Below, in pieces: positions 26,645 to 34,642 of a stretch of DNA of 64,000 bases (its first letter is position 1; each line of letters starts with the position of its first letter). The notes below the pieces were generated by a model, which was not told the DNA's origin, did no database searches, and worked only from the letters and a program-made list of their open reading frames with translations. Source of the stretch: Saccharothrix tamanrassetensis (GTDB lineage Bacteria > Actinomycetota > Actinomycetes > Mycobacteriales > Pseudonocardiaceae); assembly GCF_014203665.1 (NCBI RefSeq), contig NZ_JACHJN010000002.1:186001-250000 (forward strand), read 5' to 3'. The position numbers and the translations under genes were made by a program.

Positions 26645-26681
26645 AGAATAGGTCCTCGAAGAGGATTGTTGAACAATCCTC
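26645..26681 (-). promoter_or_regulatory. pxpBC promoter with GntR-like operator
   Basis: On the minus strand, TATTCT (26650-26645) ends 6 nt before the pxpB ATG. Upstream is the perfect palindrome GAGGATTGTT-G-AACAATCCTC (26661-26681), whose ATTGTT/AACAAT core resembles GntR/FadR-type operators. It would cover the -35 region. No regulator gene is adjacent. Confidence 0.65.
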
Positions 26682-26721
26682 AGGGAGAACTTTCTGCCCG
26701 CCGCCGTTCAGGGGTGCGGGT

Positions 26722-27360
26722 TCAGCCGACGACGCGCTTGAGGTGGGCCGAGGTGTGCGGCTGGAGGGGCTGACCGACCATGGCGCGCTCTTCGACGTAC
26801 GCCAGGTCGCCGTTGTTGACGATGCCGTACAGCCGCTGCGCCCCGGTGACCTCCTTGGCGGTCGCCGTGCGGATCACCGCGTCGGTGCCGAGTTCCCAGG
26901 ACGTCTGGTTGCGCGGCTTGCCGTAGTACAGCTCCAGGATCCCGGTGTTGTGCGTGAGCAGCACCTCGATCGTGTCGTCCGGCTGCGGACGCCAGAAACC
27001 GGACTCCCGGGCGGCCGGGCGGATCACCTCGCCGTCCGCGTCGAGCAGCCACGACCGGGCCTCGTAGTACAGGAACGGCCGGCCGTCGTGCGCGAACGTG
27101 ATCTGCTGGCCGAACCGGTACGGGCCCTCGATCGTCGGGTACACGACCTCGCCCTCGCCGCGCCACACGCCGACCAGCGGCAGCAGCGCCAGGCAGGCGT
27201 CGTGCAGCGACGGGCCTTCCCGCAGGTTCGCGGTGTCCGCCGGGACCGGCAGGTCGTCGAACTGGGGCAGGTTGCGGGCTCCGGTCACCTGGGCGCGCGA
27301 GGCGGCGGCCTGCACGGCCGCGTCACCGCTGCCCGGCACGGGGGAGGCGTTCTCGGTCAT
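26722..27360 (-). CDS. Nitrobindin-like FABP-fold protein
   Basis: A 212-aa beta-barrel protein of the nitrobindin/THAP4 C-terminal family. Members bind haem b and react with NO or peroxynitrite. It has the family core [14 protein letters not shown] (about residues 62-75; G-x-W-x-G-x-G), [29 protein letters not shown] and [13 protein letters not shown]. About 45 N-terminal residues are low in order. The ATG at 27360 overlaps the stop of a tiny upstream membrane-protein gene. Rv0813c is the remembered M. tuberculosis counterpart. Confidence 0.82.
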   Translation of the reverse strand: MTENASPVPGSGDAAVQAAASRAQVTGARNLPQFDDLPVPADTANLREGPSLHDACLALLPLVGVWRGEGEVVYPTIEGPYRFGQQITFAHDGRPFLYYEARSWLLDADGEVIRPAARESGFWRPQPDDTIEVLLTHNTGILELYYGKPRNQTSWELGTDAVIRTATAKEVTGAQRLYGIVNNGDLAYVEERAMVGQPLQPHTSAHLKRVVG

Positions 27361-27458
27361 CAGCGCTGGTCGGAGTACAGCCGGTACACCACGTACCCGG
27401 CGAACCACACCACGAGCAGCGACACGAGGACCAGCAGGCCTGTGAAGAAGTGTTCCAC
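27360..27458 (-). CDS. Tiny single-pass membrane protein
   Basis: A 32-aa reading frame, [19 protein letters not shown] then [13 protein letters not shown], with one clear transmembrane segment (residues 4-26) and a basic C-terminal end. The start is GTG 27458 with a weak GGCGG ribosome site. Its TGA overlaps the ATG of the nitrobindin gene by one base (TGATG), which argues for real translation and coupling. No function can be assigned. Confidence 0.55.
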   Translation of the reverse strand: MEHFFTGLLVLVSLLVVWFAGYVVYRLYSDQR

Positions 27459-27525
27459 CCGCCGAGTTTATCGCAGTGCCGGCTCCGAGCCGGCTGCGAC
27501 GGGCGGGCGGGGCCAGTGGTCCGCG

Positions 27526-27570
27526 ACTCATTCCGCGACGACCGGAACCCCTGGTCGTCGCGGAATGAGT
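27526..27570. terminator. Long perfect hairpin downstream of DUF1416 gene
   Basis: Two perfect 18-nt arms (27526-27543 and 27553-27570) enclose a 9-nt loop. It starts 30 bp beyond the stop of the leftward sulfur-transfer operon and before the small membrane-protein gene, so a terminator role is likely. No T-tract is present. Confidence 0.7.
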
Positions 27571-27599
27571 ACCGACCTAGCGACGGAAGCCGGCTCGGC

Positions 27600-27899
27600 T
27601 CACGCCACCGCGACCGACACCGGGTGGACGCCCGGGCCGTCCGCGGACACCGACGCCTCACCGTTGCCCGAGCGGTGCAGGGCGCGGATCGTCCACGTGC
27701 CGGGTGCCGCGTAGAAGCGGAAGTCGCCCTCCGGGGAGGACACGACCTCGGCGGTGAACTCGCCGGACGAGTCGAGCAGCCGCACGAACGCGCCGCCCAC
27801 CGGGCCGTCGGCGGTGCTCACCTTGCCGGTCAGCACCACCTCGCCCGCGCCGACCTCGATGTCCACGCCCTGCACGGGCGCGCCGCAACCGTCACTCAT
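27600..27899 (-). CDS. DUF1416 family protein (SseC-like)
   Basis: A 99-aa small beta-rich protein: GCGAPVQGVDIE, VVLTGKVSTADGPVGGAFVRLLD, FRFYAAPGTWTIRAL. The fold looks like a carboxypeptidase-regulatory-like beta sandwich. In actinobacteria it is nearly always next to the thiosulfate sulfurtransferase gene, as here with an ATGA overlap, and is called SseC in mycobacteria; its role in sulfur transfer is not defined. Confidence 0.85.
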   Translation of the reverse strand: MSDGCGAPVQGVDIEVGAGEVVLTGKVSTADGPVGGAFVRLLDSSGEFTAEVVSSPEGDFRFYAAPGTWTIRALHRSGNGEASVSADGPGVHPVSVAVA

Positions 27900-28744
27900 C
27901 AGGCCTCCTTGCCGCTGCCGAGTTCGACCGGCACGCCGACCAGCGAGCCGTACTCGGTCCAGGAACCGTCGTAGTTCTTCACGTCCTCGTGCCCGAGCAG
28001 CTCGTGCAGCGCGAACCAGGTGTGCGACGAGCGCTCGCCGATGCGGCAGTACGCGATCGTCTTGCGGGAGCCGTCGAAGCCCGCCTCGCCGTAGATCTCG
28101 GCCAGCTCCTCGTCCGACTTGAACGTGCCGTCCTCGTTGGCCGCCTTGCTCCACGGCACGTTGATCGCGGACGGGATGTGGCCGGCGCGCTGCGCCTGCT
28201 CCTGCGGCAGGTGCGCGGGCGCCAGCAGCTTCCCGGAGAACTCGTCGGGCGAGCGCACGTCGACCAGGTTCTTGTTGCCGATCGCGTCCACGACCTCGTC
28301 GCGGAAGGCGCGGATCGCCAGGTTCTGCTCCTGCGCCTTGTACTCGGTCGCCGGCCGGGAGACGGCTTCCTTGTCCAGCGGGCGCCCGTCGAGCTCCCAC
28401 TTCTTGCGGCCGCCGTCGAGCAGCTTCACCGCGTCGTGGCCGTACAGCTTGAAGTACCAGTAGGCGTACGCGGCGAACCAGTTGTTGTTGCCGCCGTACA
28501 GGACCACGGTGTCGTCGTTGGAGATGCCCTTGGCGGACAGGAGCTTCTCGAAGCCCGCGCGGTCCACGAAGTCGCGGCGGACCGGGTCCTGGAGCTCGTT
28601 CTTCCAGTCGACCTTCACCGCGCCGGGGATGTGGCCCCCGTCGTAGGCGGTGGTGTCCTCGTCGACCTCCACGAACACCACACCGGGCGTGTTGAGGTTC
28701 TCCTCGGACCAGGCGGCCGAGACCAGGACGTCTTCACGGCTCAT
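27899..28744 (-). CDS. Thiosulfate sulfurtransferase (rhodanese, CysA2/SseA type)
   Basis: A 281-aa two-domain rhodanese expected to move sulfane sulfur from thiosulfate or similar donors. The N-terminal inactive domain has YDGGHIPGAVKVDW. The C-terminal catalytic domain has VDVRSPDEFSG, QRAGHIPSAINVPW and the active-site loop YCRIGERSSHTWF, with the catalytic cysteine at about residue 231. It is followed by the DUF1416 gene and preceded by DUF4395. Confidence 0.92.
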   Translation of the reverse strand: MSREDVLVSAAWSEENLNTPGVVFVEVDEDTTAYDGGHIPGAVKVDWKNELQDPVRRDFVDRAGFEKLLSAKGISNDDTVVLYGGNNNWFAAYAYWYFKLYGHDAVKLLDGGRKKWELDGRPLDKEAVSRPATEYKAQEQNLAIRAFRDEVVDAIGNKNLVDVRSPDEFSGKLLAPAHLPQEQAQRAGHIPSAINVPWSKAANEDGTFKSDEELAEIYGEAGFDGSRKTIAYCRIGERSSHTWFALHELLGHEDVKNYDGSWTEYGSLVGVPVELGSGKEA

Positions 28745-28783
28745 CGAGCTGCTCCTGTTTCTGGGGGTTTGTTGCTGCGGCTC

Positions 28784-29221
28784 TTATCGGGGGCGGGCGA
28801 GGGCAGGTGCGTGGCGGCGCAGGAGCAGGAACAACTCGCAGCCCAGGCACAGGCCGAGCGCGGCGTTGAGCAGCGCGGCGACCAGTGCGCCGGACGTGGC
28901 GACCACTCCGAGCGCGGTGAGACCGGTGGCGTACCCGATGGTCCCCATCAGGGCGAAGACGAACCCGACGCCTTGCGCGAACCGCAGCGGGGCGGCCTCC
29001 TCGCGCTCGGACGTGGGGCTGATCCTCGGCTGGACGGCGAACCGGTAGACGTGCCCCCACGGGTTGAGCTTCAGCGAGATGAAGGCGCACATGCCGAACA
29101 GCACGGTCTGCGCGGCGAGCAGCCGCCACGACCCGGTCAGCAGCACGACCGCGAGGATGGCGGTGGTTATCCAGGCGCTGAAGCGCGGACCCCGCGGGTC
29201 CACGGGTGCATCTCCCGACAC
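28784..29221 (-). CDS. DUF4395 membrane protein
   Basis: A 145-aa integral membrane protein with four hydrophobic stretches and the DUF4395-type opening DPRGPRFSAWITTAILAVVL. Between segments lies LNPWGHVYRFAVQPRI. A GCELFLLL segment carries a cysteine pair (LGLCLGCELF) near the C-terminus, suggesting redox or sulfur chemistry. The GTG at 29221 is decided by an excellent ribosome site (CAGGAGGT). It sits in the sulfur-transfer operon, downstream of a cysteine leader peptide. Confidence 0.8.
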   Translation of the reverse strand: MSGDAPVDPRGPRFSAWITTAILAVVLLTGSWRLLAAQTVLFGMCAFISLKLNPWGHVYRFAVQPRISPTSEREEAAPLRFAQGVGFVFALMGTIGYATGLTALGVVATSGALVAALLNAALGLCLGCELFLLLRRHAPALARPR

Positions 29222-29326
29222 GGCGACCTCCTGACGGTGACATGACTGGGCAGTCCGTCTACAGGCGGTGTTAGAGGCAGCCGCGTACACCCGTCAAGGG
29301 GTCCGGCCGCCGGGTGAACCGCCCGG

Positions 29327-29404
29327 TCAGCTCGCCGCGCGACACAGGCTGCTGCGGACGCGGCAGAGGTCTACCGCGAGTCGCTTGGTCAGCAGCGTGT
29401 CCAT
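29327..29404 (-). CDS. Cysteine-containing regulatory leader peptide
   Basis: A 25-aa reading frame, MDTLLTKRLAVDLCRV followed by RSSLCRAAS, with the LLTKR-x-AVDLCRV core typical of the actinobacterial putative leader peptides upstream of sulfur-assimilation genes. It lies about 105 nt before the DUF4395/sulfurtransferase operon. On the minus strand TACCCT ends 7 nt before the ATG, fitting a leaderless transcript. Ribosome stalling at the two LCR cysteine codons could couple cysteine supply to downstream expression (inference by analogy to mycobacterial cysteine attenuation). Confidence 0.8.
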   Translation of the reverse strand: MDTLLTKRLAVDLCRVRSSLCRAAS

Positions 29405-29470
29405 GGCGACGAGGGTAGCCGCTCGTCCTTCCTGTCGGGAGGGGTGTCCACAAGGTGGGAGTTCCCAGGT

Positions 29471-29896
29471 TCACCCGATCGGGCCGGGTAGGTGTGGGCG
29501 CAGAGCGGCCAGGAGCGCGTCCCGCTCCGGCACCCCTCCGACGCGCAGCAGCTCGGTCCCGGAGGCGTCCAGGGCGAGCGTCGTCGGGGTGCGCAGCACA
29601 CCCAGTCCGGCGGCCACCTCGGGCCGGTCCGTCACGTCCAGTTCGACGTGCCGGAGCCCGTCGGTCCGACCGGCCAGGTCCTCCAGCAGCGCGCGGGTGT
29701 GCCGGCAGGGCGCGCAGAACGTGGTCGAGATCTGCACCAGCGTCACCGGGGTGGCCGGGTCGAGCAGCGCGCGCACCGGTTCCGGCAGGTCGGTGCCCAC
29801 CCGCCCGGTGCGGATACGACCGTTCTGCACGCGCAGCACCACCCCGATCACCGCGACGACCGCGACCGCGCCCAACAGCGCCCACACTCCGGTCAT
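29471..29896 (-). CDS. Membrane-anchored thioredoxin-like protein (ThiX-like)
   Basis: A 141-aa protein with an N-terminal membrane anchor (VWALLGAVAVVAVIGVVL, residues 4-21) and a thioredoxin domain with the CxxC active site FCAPCRHTR (about residues 60-68) and the cis-proline loop RTPTTLAL. It would act outside the membrane. Position next to the sulfurtransferase cluster matches Rv0816c (thiX), from memory. It lies 5 bp from lmeA. Confidence 0.82.
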   Translation of the reverse strand: MTGVWALLGAVAVVAVIGVVLRVQNGRIRTGRVGTDLPEPVRALLDPATPVTLVQISTTFCAPCRHTRALLEDLAGRTDGLRHVELDVTDRPEVAAGLGVLRTPTTLALDASGTELLRVGGVPERDALLAALRPHLPGPIG

Positions 29897-29901
29897 CCGC
29901 C

Positions 29902-30708
29902 TCAGCCCTCGTCGAGCGGGATGTCGTTGATGGTGCCCTCCACGGTCAGGGCCCCGCTCTCCACCCTGACAGCCGTCGGCGTCACGGTGAAGGGCAGCAC
30001 GCCCGGGTCGATGGTGACGCTCAACGCCGACCTCACCACGCCCAGCACCTCGTTCAGGCCCGCCAGGGACGTGTCGTCCACCTCCACGTCGTTCACCGCG
30101 ACCGCCACCTGGCCGCCGACCAGCGTGACCGAGCCGTACGCGGCGATCCGGATGCTGCGCCCGGCCACCTTCGTGGTGCCGCTGAGCTTCACCGCCGCCT
30201 TGGTCGGGTCCGGCTTCGCGGCCGCGGGGGTCGGCGTGGCCTCCGGCCGGGTGTCCGGCTCGATCGCCATGTCGGTGAACGGCGTGACCAGGTTGACCAG
30301 CCGGTTCAGGTCGTTCGCCTTGATCTTGACGCTGCCGATGACCTGGTCGATCCGGGCGTTGCGGGTGTTGCCCGACAGCAGGTCGGACAGCCCGATGCGG
30401 GTGTGCTTGAGGTTCGCCCGGATCTCCAGGTCGCGCAGCGAGTCGCGCACCGGCACACCGGTCGCGGTGATCTCGATGTCCCGGTAGTCGCCGGCCAGCG
30501 CCTGGTAGGTGAACGGGAACCCGTTGATCCGCACCGTCGGGTCGTCGGGCAGCTGGAACTTGGCCCGCATCTTCTGCGCGACCTGGTACTCGCCCGCCGC
30601 GGCGAGCCCGAAGTCGGCCGCGACCAGCAGGCCGACCAGCACCAGTCCGGCGATGATCAGCTTGCGGCCCCTGGTCGGGCGGCGTTTCACGGGCGTGCTG
30701 GCGGTCAT
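29902..30708 (-). CDS. LmeA/DUF2993 phospholipid-binding envelope protein
   Basis: A 268-aa protein with an N-terminal basic region and one transmembrane or signal segment (LIIAGLVLVGLLVAADFGLA, about residues 17-36), followed by the DUF2993 domain: PTVRINGFPFTYQALAGDYRDIEITA, VGGQVAVAVND, LPFTVTPTAVRVESGALTV. LmeA of mycobacteria binds phospholipid and supports lipomannan elongation; this role is inferred. An Ala/Pro/Thr-rich insert sits near residues 153-170. It overlaps the hydrolase gene by 4 bp. Confidence 0.8.
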   Translation of the reverse strand: MTASTPVKRRPTRGRKLIIAGLVLVGLLVAADFGLAAAGEYQVAQKMRAKFQLPDDPTVRINGFPFTYQALAGDYRDIEITATGVPVRDSLRDLEIRANLKHTRIGLSDLLSGNTRNARIDQVIGSVKIKANDLNRLVNLVTPFTDMAIEPDTRPEATPTPAAAKPDPTKAAVKLSGTTKVAGRSIRIAAYGSVTLVGGQVAVAVNDVEVDDTSLAGLNEVLGVVRSALSVTIDPGVLPFTVTPTAVRVESGALTVEGTINDIPLDEG

Positions 30709-31556
30709 CGGAGTCCTTCGTCGTCAGGGCTTGCGGTCGGGTTCGAGGACCTGAGGTCGAGCCAGGTCGCGATCCGGTCTACCAGAGCCGGGGTCATCGC
30801 GGACTCCGCATGGCGGATCCGCGGCTCCAGCCACAGCTCGGCGTCCCCACCCGCCGCCCGGTGCAGCGCGCGGGCGTGCGCCGGGCCGAAGTAGTGGTCG
30901 TCCTCGCCGTGCACGATGAGCAGCGGGGTGGGCGTGATGCGGTGCACCACTTCCAGCGGGCTCTCCGGCACGGTCCGCCACGGCGGGGCCAGCCGGACGC
31001 CCAGCGCCCTGGCCGCGAGCCGGCCGTGCGGCTGCTCCAGCAGCCAGTGCACTCGGCGCATGGCCGCGGTGTCGCGCACCCACCAGCGCGACGGGCTGCT
31101 CACCGCGGCGACCGCGTCCGGGCGCTGCGCGTGCAGGGCGGCGTGGCGCAGCGCGATGGAGGCGCCCATGGAGAACCCGACGGTCACCACCCGCCGGTAC
31201 CCGAGCGCACGGGCCAGCGACACACCGGCCGCCAGGTCGTGGGTCTCGTCGTTGCCGAGCGACGAACGGCCGTGCGACCGGCCGTGACCGCGGAAGTCCA
31301 GCGCGACGACCCCGCCGTGCCGGGCGAAGCGCTCCAGGACCCTCGTCACGAACGGCTTGCGGACGTGGTTGGTGAAGCCGTGCCCCACGACGAACGCGAG
31401 GTCCAGCACGGACCGTTCAGGGGGCAGGTGCACTCCGTGGAGGTGGATGCCGTCGTGTGACACGGATGTAACGGGCGTGACGCTCGTGGAAACAACTGTG
31501 ACCCTGTCCTGTTGACCTGGGTCTTTCGTGATGTGCACCGGTATCGTCTCCGTCAT
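30705..31556 (-). CDS. Alpha/beta hydrolase
   Basis: About 283 aa with the alpha/beta-hydrolase landmarks: oxyanion region [20 protein letters not shown], nucleophile elbow GFSMGAS, acid VHGEDDHYF and a C-terminal histidine in RIRHAES. The substrate is unknown. The start is uncertain: ATG 31556 is given; GTG codons near 31538 and further in are alternatives and would avoid the crowded divergent promoter with glnR. Confidence 0.75.
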   Translation of the reverse strand: MTETIPVHITKDPGQQDRVTVVSTSVTPVTSVSHDGIHLHGVHLPPERSVLDLAFVVGHGFTNHVRKPFVTRVLERFARHGGVVALDFRGHGRSHGRSSLGNDETHDLAAGVSLARALGYRRVVTVGFSMGASIALRHAALHAQRPDAVAAVSSPSRWWVRDTAAMRRVHWLLEQPHGRLAARALGVRLAPPWRTVPESPLEVVHRITPTPLLIVHGEDDHYFGPAHARALHRAAGGDAELWLEPRIRHAESAMTPALVDRIATWLDLRSSNPTASPDDEGLR

Positions 31557-31592
31557 CCGCAGGCAACGGGGCCCGGTCACCGTACTTCGCGC

Positions 31593-31614
31593 TGTCCGGT
31601 CCGGTGACCGGACA
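31593..31614. promoter_or_regulatory. Inverted repeat upstream of glnR
   Basis: TGTCCGG-N8-CCGGACA is a perfect 7-bp inverted repeat lying 25 bp before the glnR ATG in the divergent region with the hydrolase gene. It could be an operator or part of the 5-prime leader; no protein can be assigned. Confidence 0.4.
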
Positions 31615-31638
31615 CCGGCCGAACAGGAGGGCGCCGCG

Positions 31639-32391
31639 ATGGGCATCGACGTGCTGCTGCTGACCACCGACCCCGATCCAGAGGCGGTGCTGCCCGCGCT
31701 GTCGCTCCTCCCGCACCAGGTCCGCCCGCTGCGGCCGGAGGTCTCCGCGCTGCTGGAGGCCGGTCCGCACGACGTCGTCCTGGTGGACGCCCGCACCGAC
31801 CTGGCCGCCGCGCGGGGCCTGTGCCGGCTGCTGGACTCCAGCGGGGTGGGCGTGCCCGTGGTGGCGGTGGTCACCGAGGGCGGCCTGGTCGCGGTGAACA
31901 GCGACTGGAGCGTGGACGAGATCCTGCTGCCCACCTCCGGGCCGGCCGAGGTGGACGCCCGGCTGCGCCTGGTGCGCTCCCGGCACGGCGCCACCCGGCC
32001 CGGCGGCGACGGCGCGTTGCAGCTCGGCGAGCTGGTCATCGACGAGGCCACCTACACCGCCCGCCTGCGCGGACGCCCGCTCGACCTCACCTACAAGGAG
32101 TTCGAGCTCCTCAAGTACCTGGCCCAGCACGCCGGCCGCGTGTTCACCCGCGCCCAGCTGCTCCAGGAGGTCTGGGGCTACGACTTCTTCGGCGGCACCC
32201 GCACCGTGGACGTCCACGTGCGGCGCCTGCGCGCCAAGCTCGGCCCCGAGCACGAGTCGCTCATCGGCACCGTGCGCAACGTGGGCTACAAGTTCGTCCG
32301 CCCGCCCCGGCCGGGTGTCACCCGGAGGGCCGACCCCCTGGTGGACGCCGACTCCGCCCCGGTGGACGACGTGGAGCTGTTCCGGGTTTGA
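31639..32391 (+). CDS. glnR: GlnR-type OmpR-family nitrogen regulator
   Basis: A 250-aa orphan response regulator. The receiver-like domain [19 protein letters not shown] through [20 protein letters not shown] closely resembles mycobacterial GlnR (Rv0818). The C-terminal winged helix has [27 protein letters not shown] and [15 protein letters not shown]. GlnR activates ammonium-assimilation genes under nitrogen limitation. ATG 31639 is chosen from homology and the ribosome site AGGAGG; the longer frame from 31528 is not needed. No partner kinase is adjacent, as expected. mshD follows, as in mycobacteria. Confidence 0.9.
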   Translation: MGIDVLLLTTDPDPEAVLPALSLLPHQVRPLRPEVSALLEAGPHDVVLVDARTDLAAARGLCRLLDSSGVGVPVVAVVTEGGLVAVNSDWSVDEILLPTSGPAEVDARLRLVRSRHGATRPGGDGALQLGELVIDEATYTARLRGRPLDLTYKEFELLKYLAQHAGRVFTRAQLLQEVWGYDFFGGTRTVDVHVRRLRAKLGPEHESLIGTVRNVGYKFVRPPRPGVTRRADPLVDADSAPVDDVELFRV

Positions 32392-32412
32392 CCTCCCGGT
32401 AGTTTCGGCGAC

Positions 32413-33291
32413 GTGGAATCGACGTGGTTCGAAGAGCTGTCCTCCGAGCAGGCCGAGAAGATCATCGACCTGATCGGGGACGCCGAGCGCGCTGACGGCG
32501 TGGCCCCCGTGGGCGAGCAGGTGGTCCTCCGCCTCCGGCCCGATGCGCGGGGCAGCAACCACCTGCTCGTCACAGCGGACGACGCCCTGGTCGGCTACCT
32601 GCACCTGGACCTGTTCGGCGACGCCGACGACAACAAGGTCGCGGAGCTGGTCGTCCACCCCGACCACCGTCGCCGGGGCGTGGGCGCGAAGCTGGTCGAA
32701 GCCGCCGCCGAACGCGCCGAACCGTTGCGGATCTGGTCGCACGGCGGGCATCCCGGCGCACAGGCGCTGGCCGCCAAGCTCGGCTACCGCAAGGTGCGCG
32801 AACTGCTGCGCCTGCGCCGCCCGCTGGACGACACGCTGCCCGAGCCGGTGCTGCCCGAGGGCGTCCGGCTGCGCTCGTTCGTGCCGGGCCAGGACGAGGC
32901 GGCGGTGGTGTACGTCAACCACAAGGCGTTCGCCTGGCACCCCGAGCAGGGCGCGATGAGCATCGAGGACGTCCGGCAGAAGGAGCAGGAGCGCTGGTTC
33001 GACGCGAGCGGCTTCCTGCTCGCCGTGGACGCGCGGGAGCGGCTGCTGGGCTTCCACTGGACCAAGTCGCACACCCCCGACCTGGGTGAGGTGTACGTGG
33101 TGGGTGTCGATCCGGACGCCCAGGGCGGCGGCCTGGGCAAGGCGTTGACCCTCGCGGGCCTCGCGCACCTGAAGGAATCGGGGACGCGCGACGTGATGCT
33201 CTACGTCGAATCCGACAACGCTGCGGCATTGGCCGTGTACACCCGGTTGGGGTTCACCCGGTGGGATTCGGACGCTCAATACGCCAAGTAG
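32413..33291 (+). CDS. mshD: Mycothiol synthase
   Basis: A 292-aa enzyme with two GNAT domains that acetylates Cys-GlcN-Ins to give mycothiol, the major actinobacterial thiol. N-terminal GNAT: ELVVHPDHRRRGVGAKLVEAA. C-terminal GNAT: VYVVGVDPDAQGGGLGKALTLAGL and LYVESDNAAALAVYTRLGF, with GFHWTK before it. The length is right. GTG 32413 begins 21 bp after glnR. Confidence 0.92.
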   Translation: MESTWFEELSSEQAEKIIDLIGDAERADGVAPVGEQVVLRLRPDARGSNHLLVTADDALVGYLHLDLFGDADDNKVAELVVHPDHRRRGVGAKLVEAAAERAEPLRIWSHGGHPGAQALAAKLGYRKVRELLRLRRPLDDTLPEPVLPEGVRLRSFVPGQDEAAVVYVNHKAFAWHPEQGAMSIEDVRQKEQERWFDASGFLLAVDARERLLGFHWTKSHTPDLGEVYVVGVDPDAQGGGLGKALTLAGLAHLKESGTRDVMLYVESDNAAALAVYTRLGFTRWDSDAQYAK

Positions 33292-33372
33292 TGACAAACC
33301 TGTCACGTCATGCAAACGTGCAGGTCACGCGATCACTCGTATGGCGGTGTCACTAGTCACCTCCCGTATGGA

Positions 33373-33394
33373 GTTCACCTTCCGTTCATCTGCT
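33373..33394 (+). promoter_or_regulatory. PHO box upstream of pstS
   Basis: Two direct repeat units GTTCACCTTCC (33373-33383) and GTTCATCTGCT (33384-33394), exactly 11 bp apart, match the PhoP direct-repeat consensus (GTTCAYC) of Streptomyces. They lie about 95-115 bp upstream of the pstS start. Regulation by a PhoR/PhoP system under phosphate limitation is inferred. Confidence 0.8.
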
Positions 33395-33486
33395 CCTGGG
33401 TGCTTGTCCACCATCGCTGCCTACCGTCCGTGTCGAGCGGCGAGCTTCGCCGCGTCAATTCCGCTTCCGTTAGGTGGAGGACCCAG

Positions 33487-34608
33487 GTGAAGACCAAGCA
33501 GCACGGCGCCGTCGTCGGCCTGATCGCGGCCGGTGCGCTTCTGCTCACCGCATGTGGCAGCGACAACAACACCGGTCCGGGTGGCTCGACGTCGGGCGCC
33601 ACGGCGTCCGGTGTGGCCGTCGAGTGCGGTGGCAAGACCAAGCTGAACGCAGAGGGTTCCTCCGCGCAGAAGAACGCGATCGACACGTTCATCCAGGCGT
33701 ACAAGGCGAAGTGCTCCGGCGCGGACCTGGCGTACAACCCGTCCGGCTCGGGCGCGGGCGTGAAGAACTTCAACGCCGGCCAGGTCGACTTCGGCGGCTC
33801 GGACTCCGCGCTGTCCAAGGACAAGGGCGAGGTCGAGGCGGCCGCCAAGCGCTGCGCGACCAACCCGGCGTGGCACCTCCCGCTGGTCTTCGGCCCGGTC
33901 GCCATCGGCTACAAGCTCGACGGCGTCAAGGACCTGGTGCTCGACGGCGACGTGACCGCCAAGATCTTCAACGGCACCGTCAAGAAGTGGAACGACCCGG
34001 CCATCAAGGCGCTCAACTCCGGCGCCACCCTGCCGGACAAGGACATCAAGGTCGTCTACCGGTCCGACGAGTCGGGCACCACGGACAACTTCCAGAAGTA
34101 CCTGAAGATCGCCTCCAAGGGCTCCTGGACCCAGGGTGACGGCAAGCAGTTCAAGGGCGGTGTCGGCGAGGGCAAGGAGAAGTCCGCCGGCGTCGCGCAG
34201 GCCACCGGCTCGGTGGACGGCGCCATCACCTACGTCGAGCTGTCGTTCGCGCAGGACAACCAGCTGTCGCTGGCCAAGATCGACGCCGGCCAGGGCCCGG
34301 TCGAGCTGACCAACGAGACCGTCGGCAAGGCGATCGACGGCGCGAAGATCAAGGGCGAGGGCAACGACCTGGTCCTCGACCTCGACTCGATCTACGGCAC
34401 CACCGCCGCGGGCTCCTACCCGCTGCTGCTGGCCACCTACGAGATCGTCTGCTCCAAGGGCTACGACGCCGACACCGCGAAGGCCGTCAAGGCGTTCCTC
34501 ACGGTCGCGGCGACCGACGGCCAGGCCGGTCTGGCGGACGCGGGCTACGCTCCGCTGCCCAAGGCCTTCCAGGACAAGCTGCTGACCGCCATCAAGGCGA
34601 TCGCCTGA
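33487..34608 (+). CDS. pstS: Phosphate-binding lipoprotein PstS
   Basis: A 373-aa extracytoplasmic phosphate receptor. Signal peptide with lipobox LLTACGSD (cysteine about residue 23). The mature part has the phosphate-site segments NAEGSSAQKNAI, YNPSGSGAGVKNF, DFGGSDSAL and YRSDESGTTDNF. GTG 33487 follows GGAGGA and opens the signal peptide. First gene of pstSCAB. Confidence 0.95.
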   Translation: MKTKQHGAVVGLIAAGALLLTACGSDNNTGPGGSTSGATASGVAVECGGKTKLNAEGSSAQKNAIDTFIQAYKAKCSGADLAYNPSGSGAGVKNFNAGQVDFGGSDSALSKDKGEVEAAAKRCATNPAWHLPLVFGPVAIGYKLDGVKDLVLDGDVTAKIFNGTVKKWNDPAIKALNSGATLPDKDIKVVYRSDESGTTDNFQKYLKIASKGSWTQGDGKQFKGGVGEGKEKSAGVAQATGSVDGAITYVELSFAQDNQLSLAKIDAGQGPVELTNETVGKAIDGAKIKGEGNDLVLDLDSIYGTTAAGSYPLLLATYEIVCSKGYDADTAKAVKAFLTVAATDGQAGLADAGYAPLPKAFQDKLLTAIKAIA

Positions 34609-34642
34609 CCCGGCCGGCACCCTCCCCGCCGACGCCGTAGCG

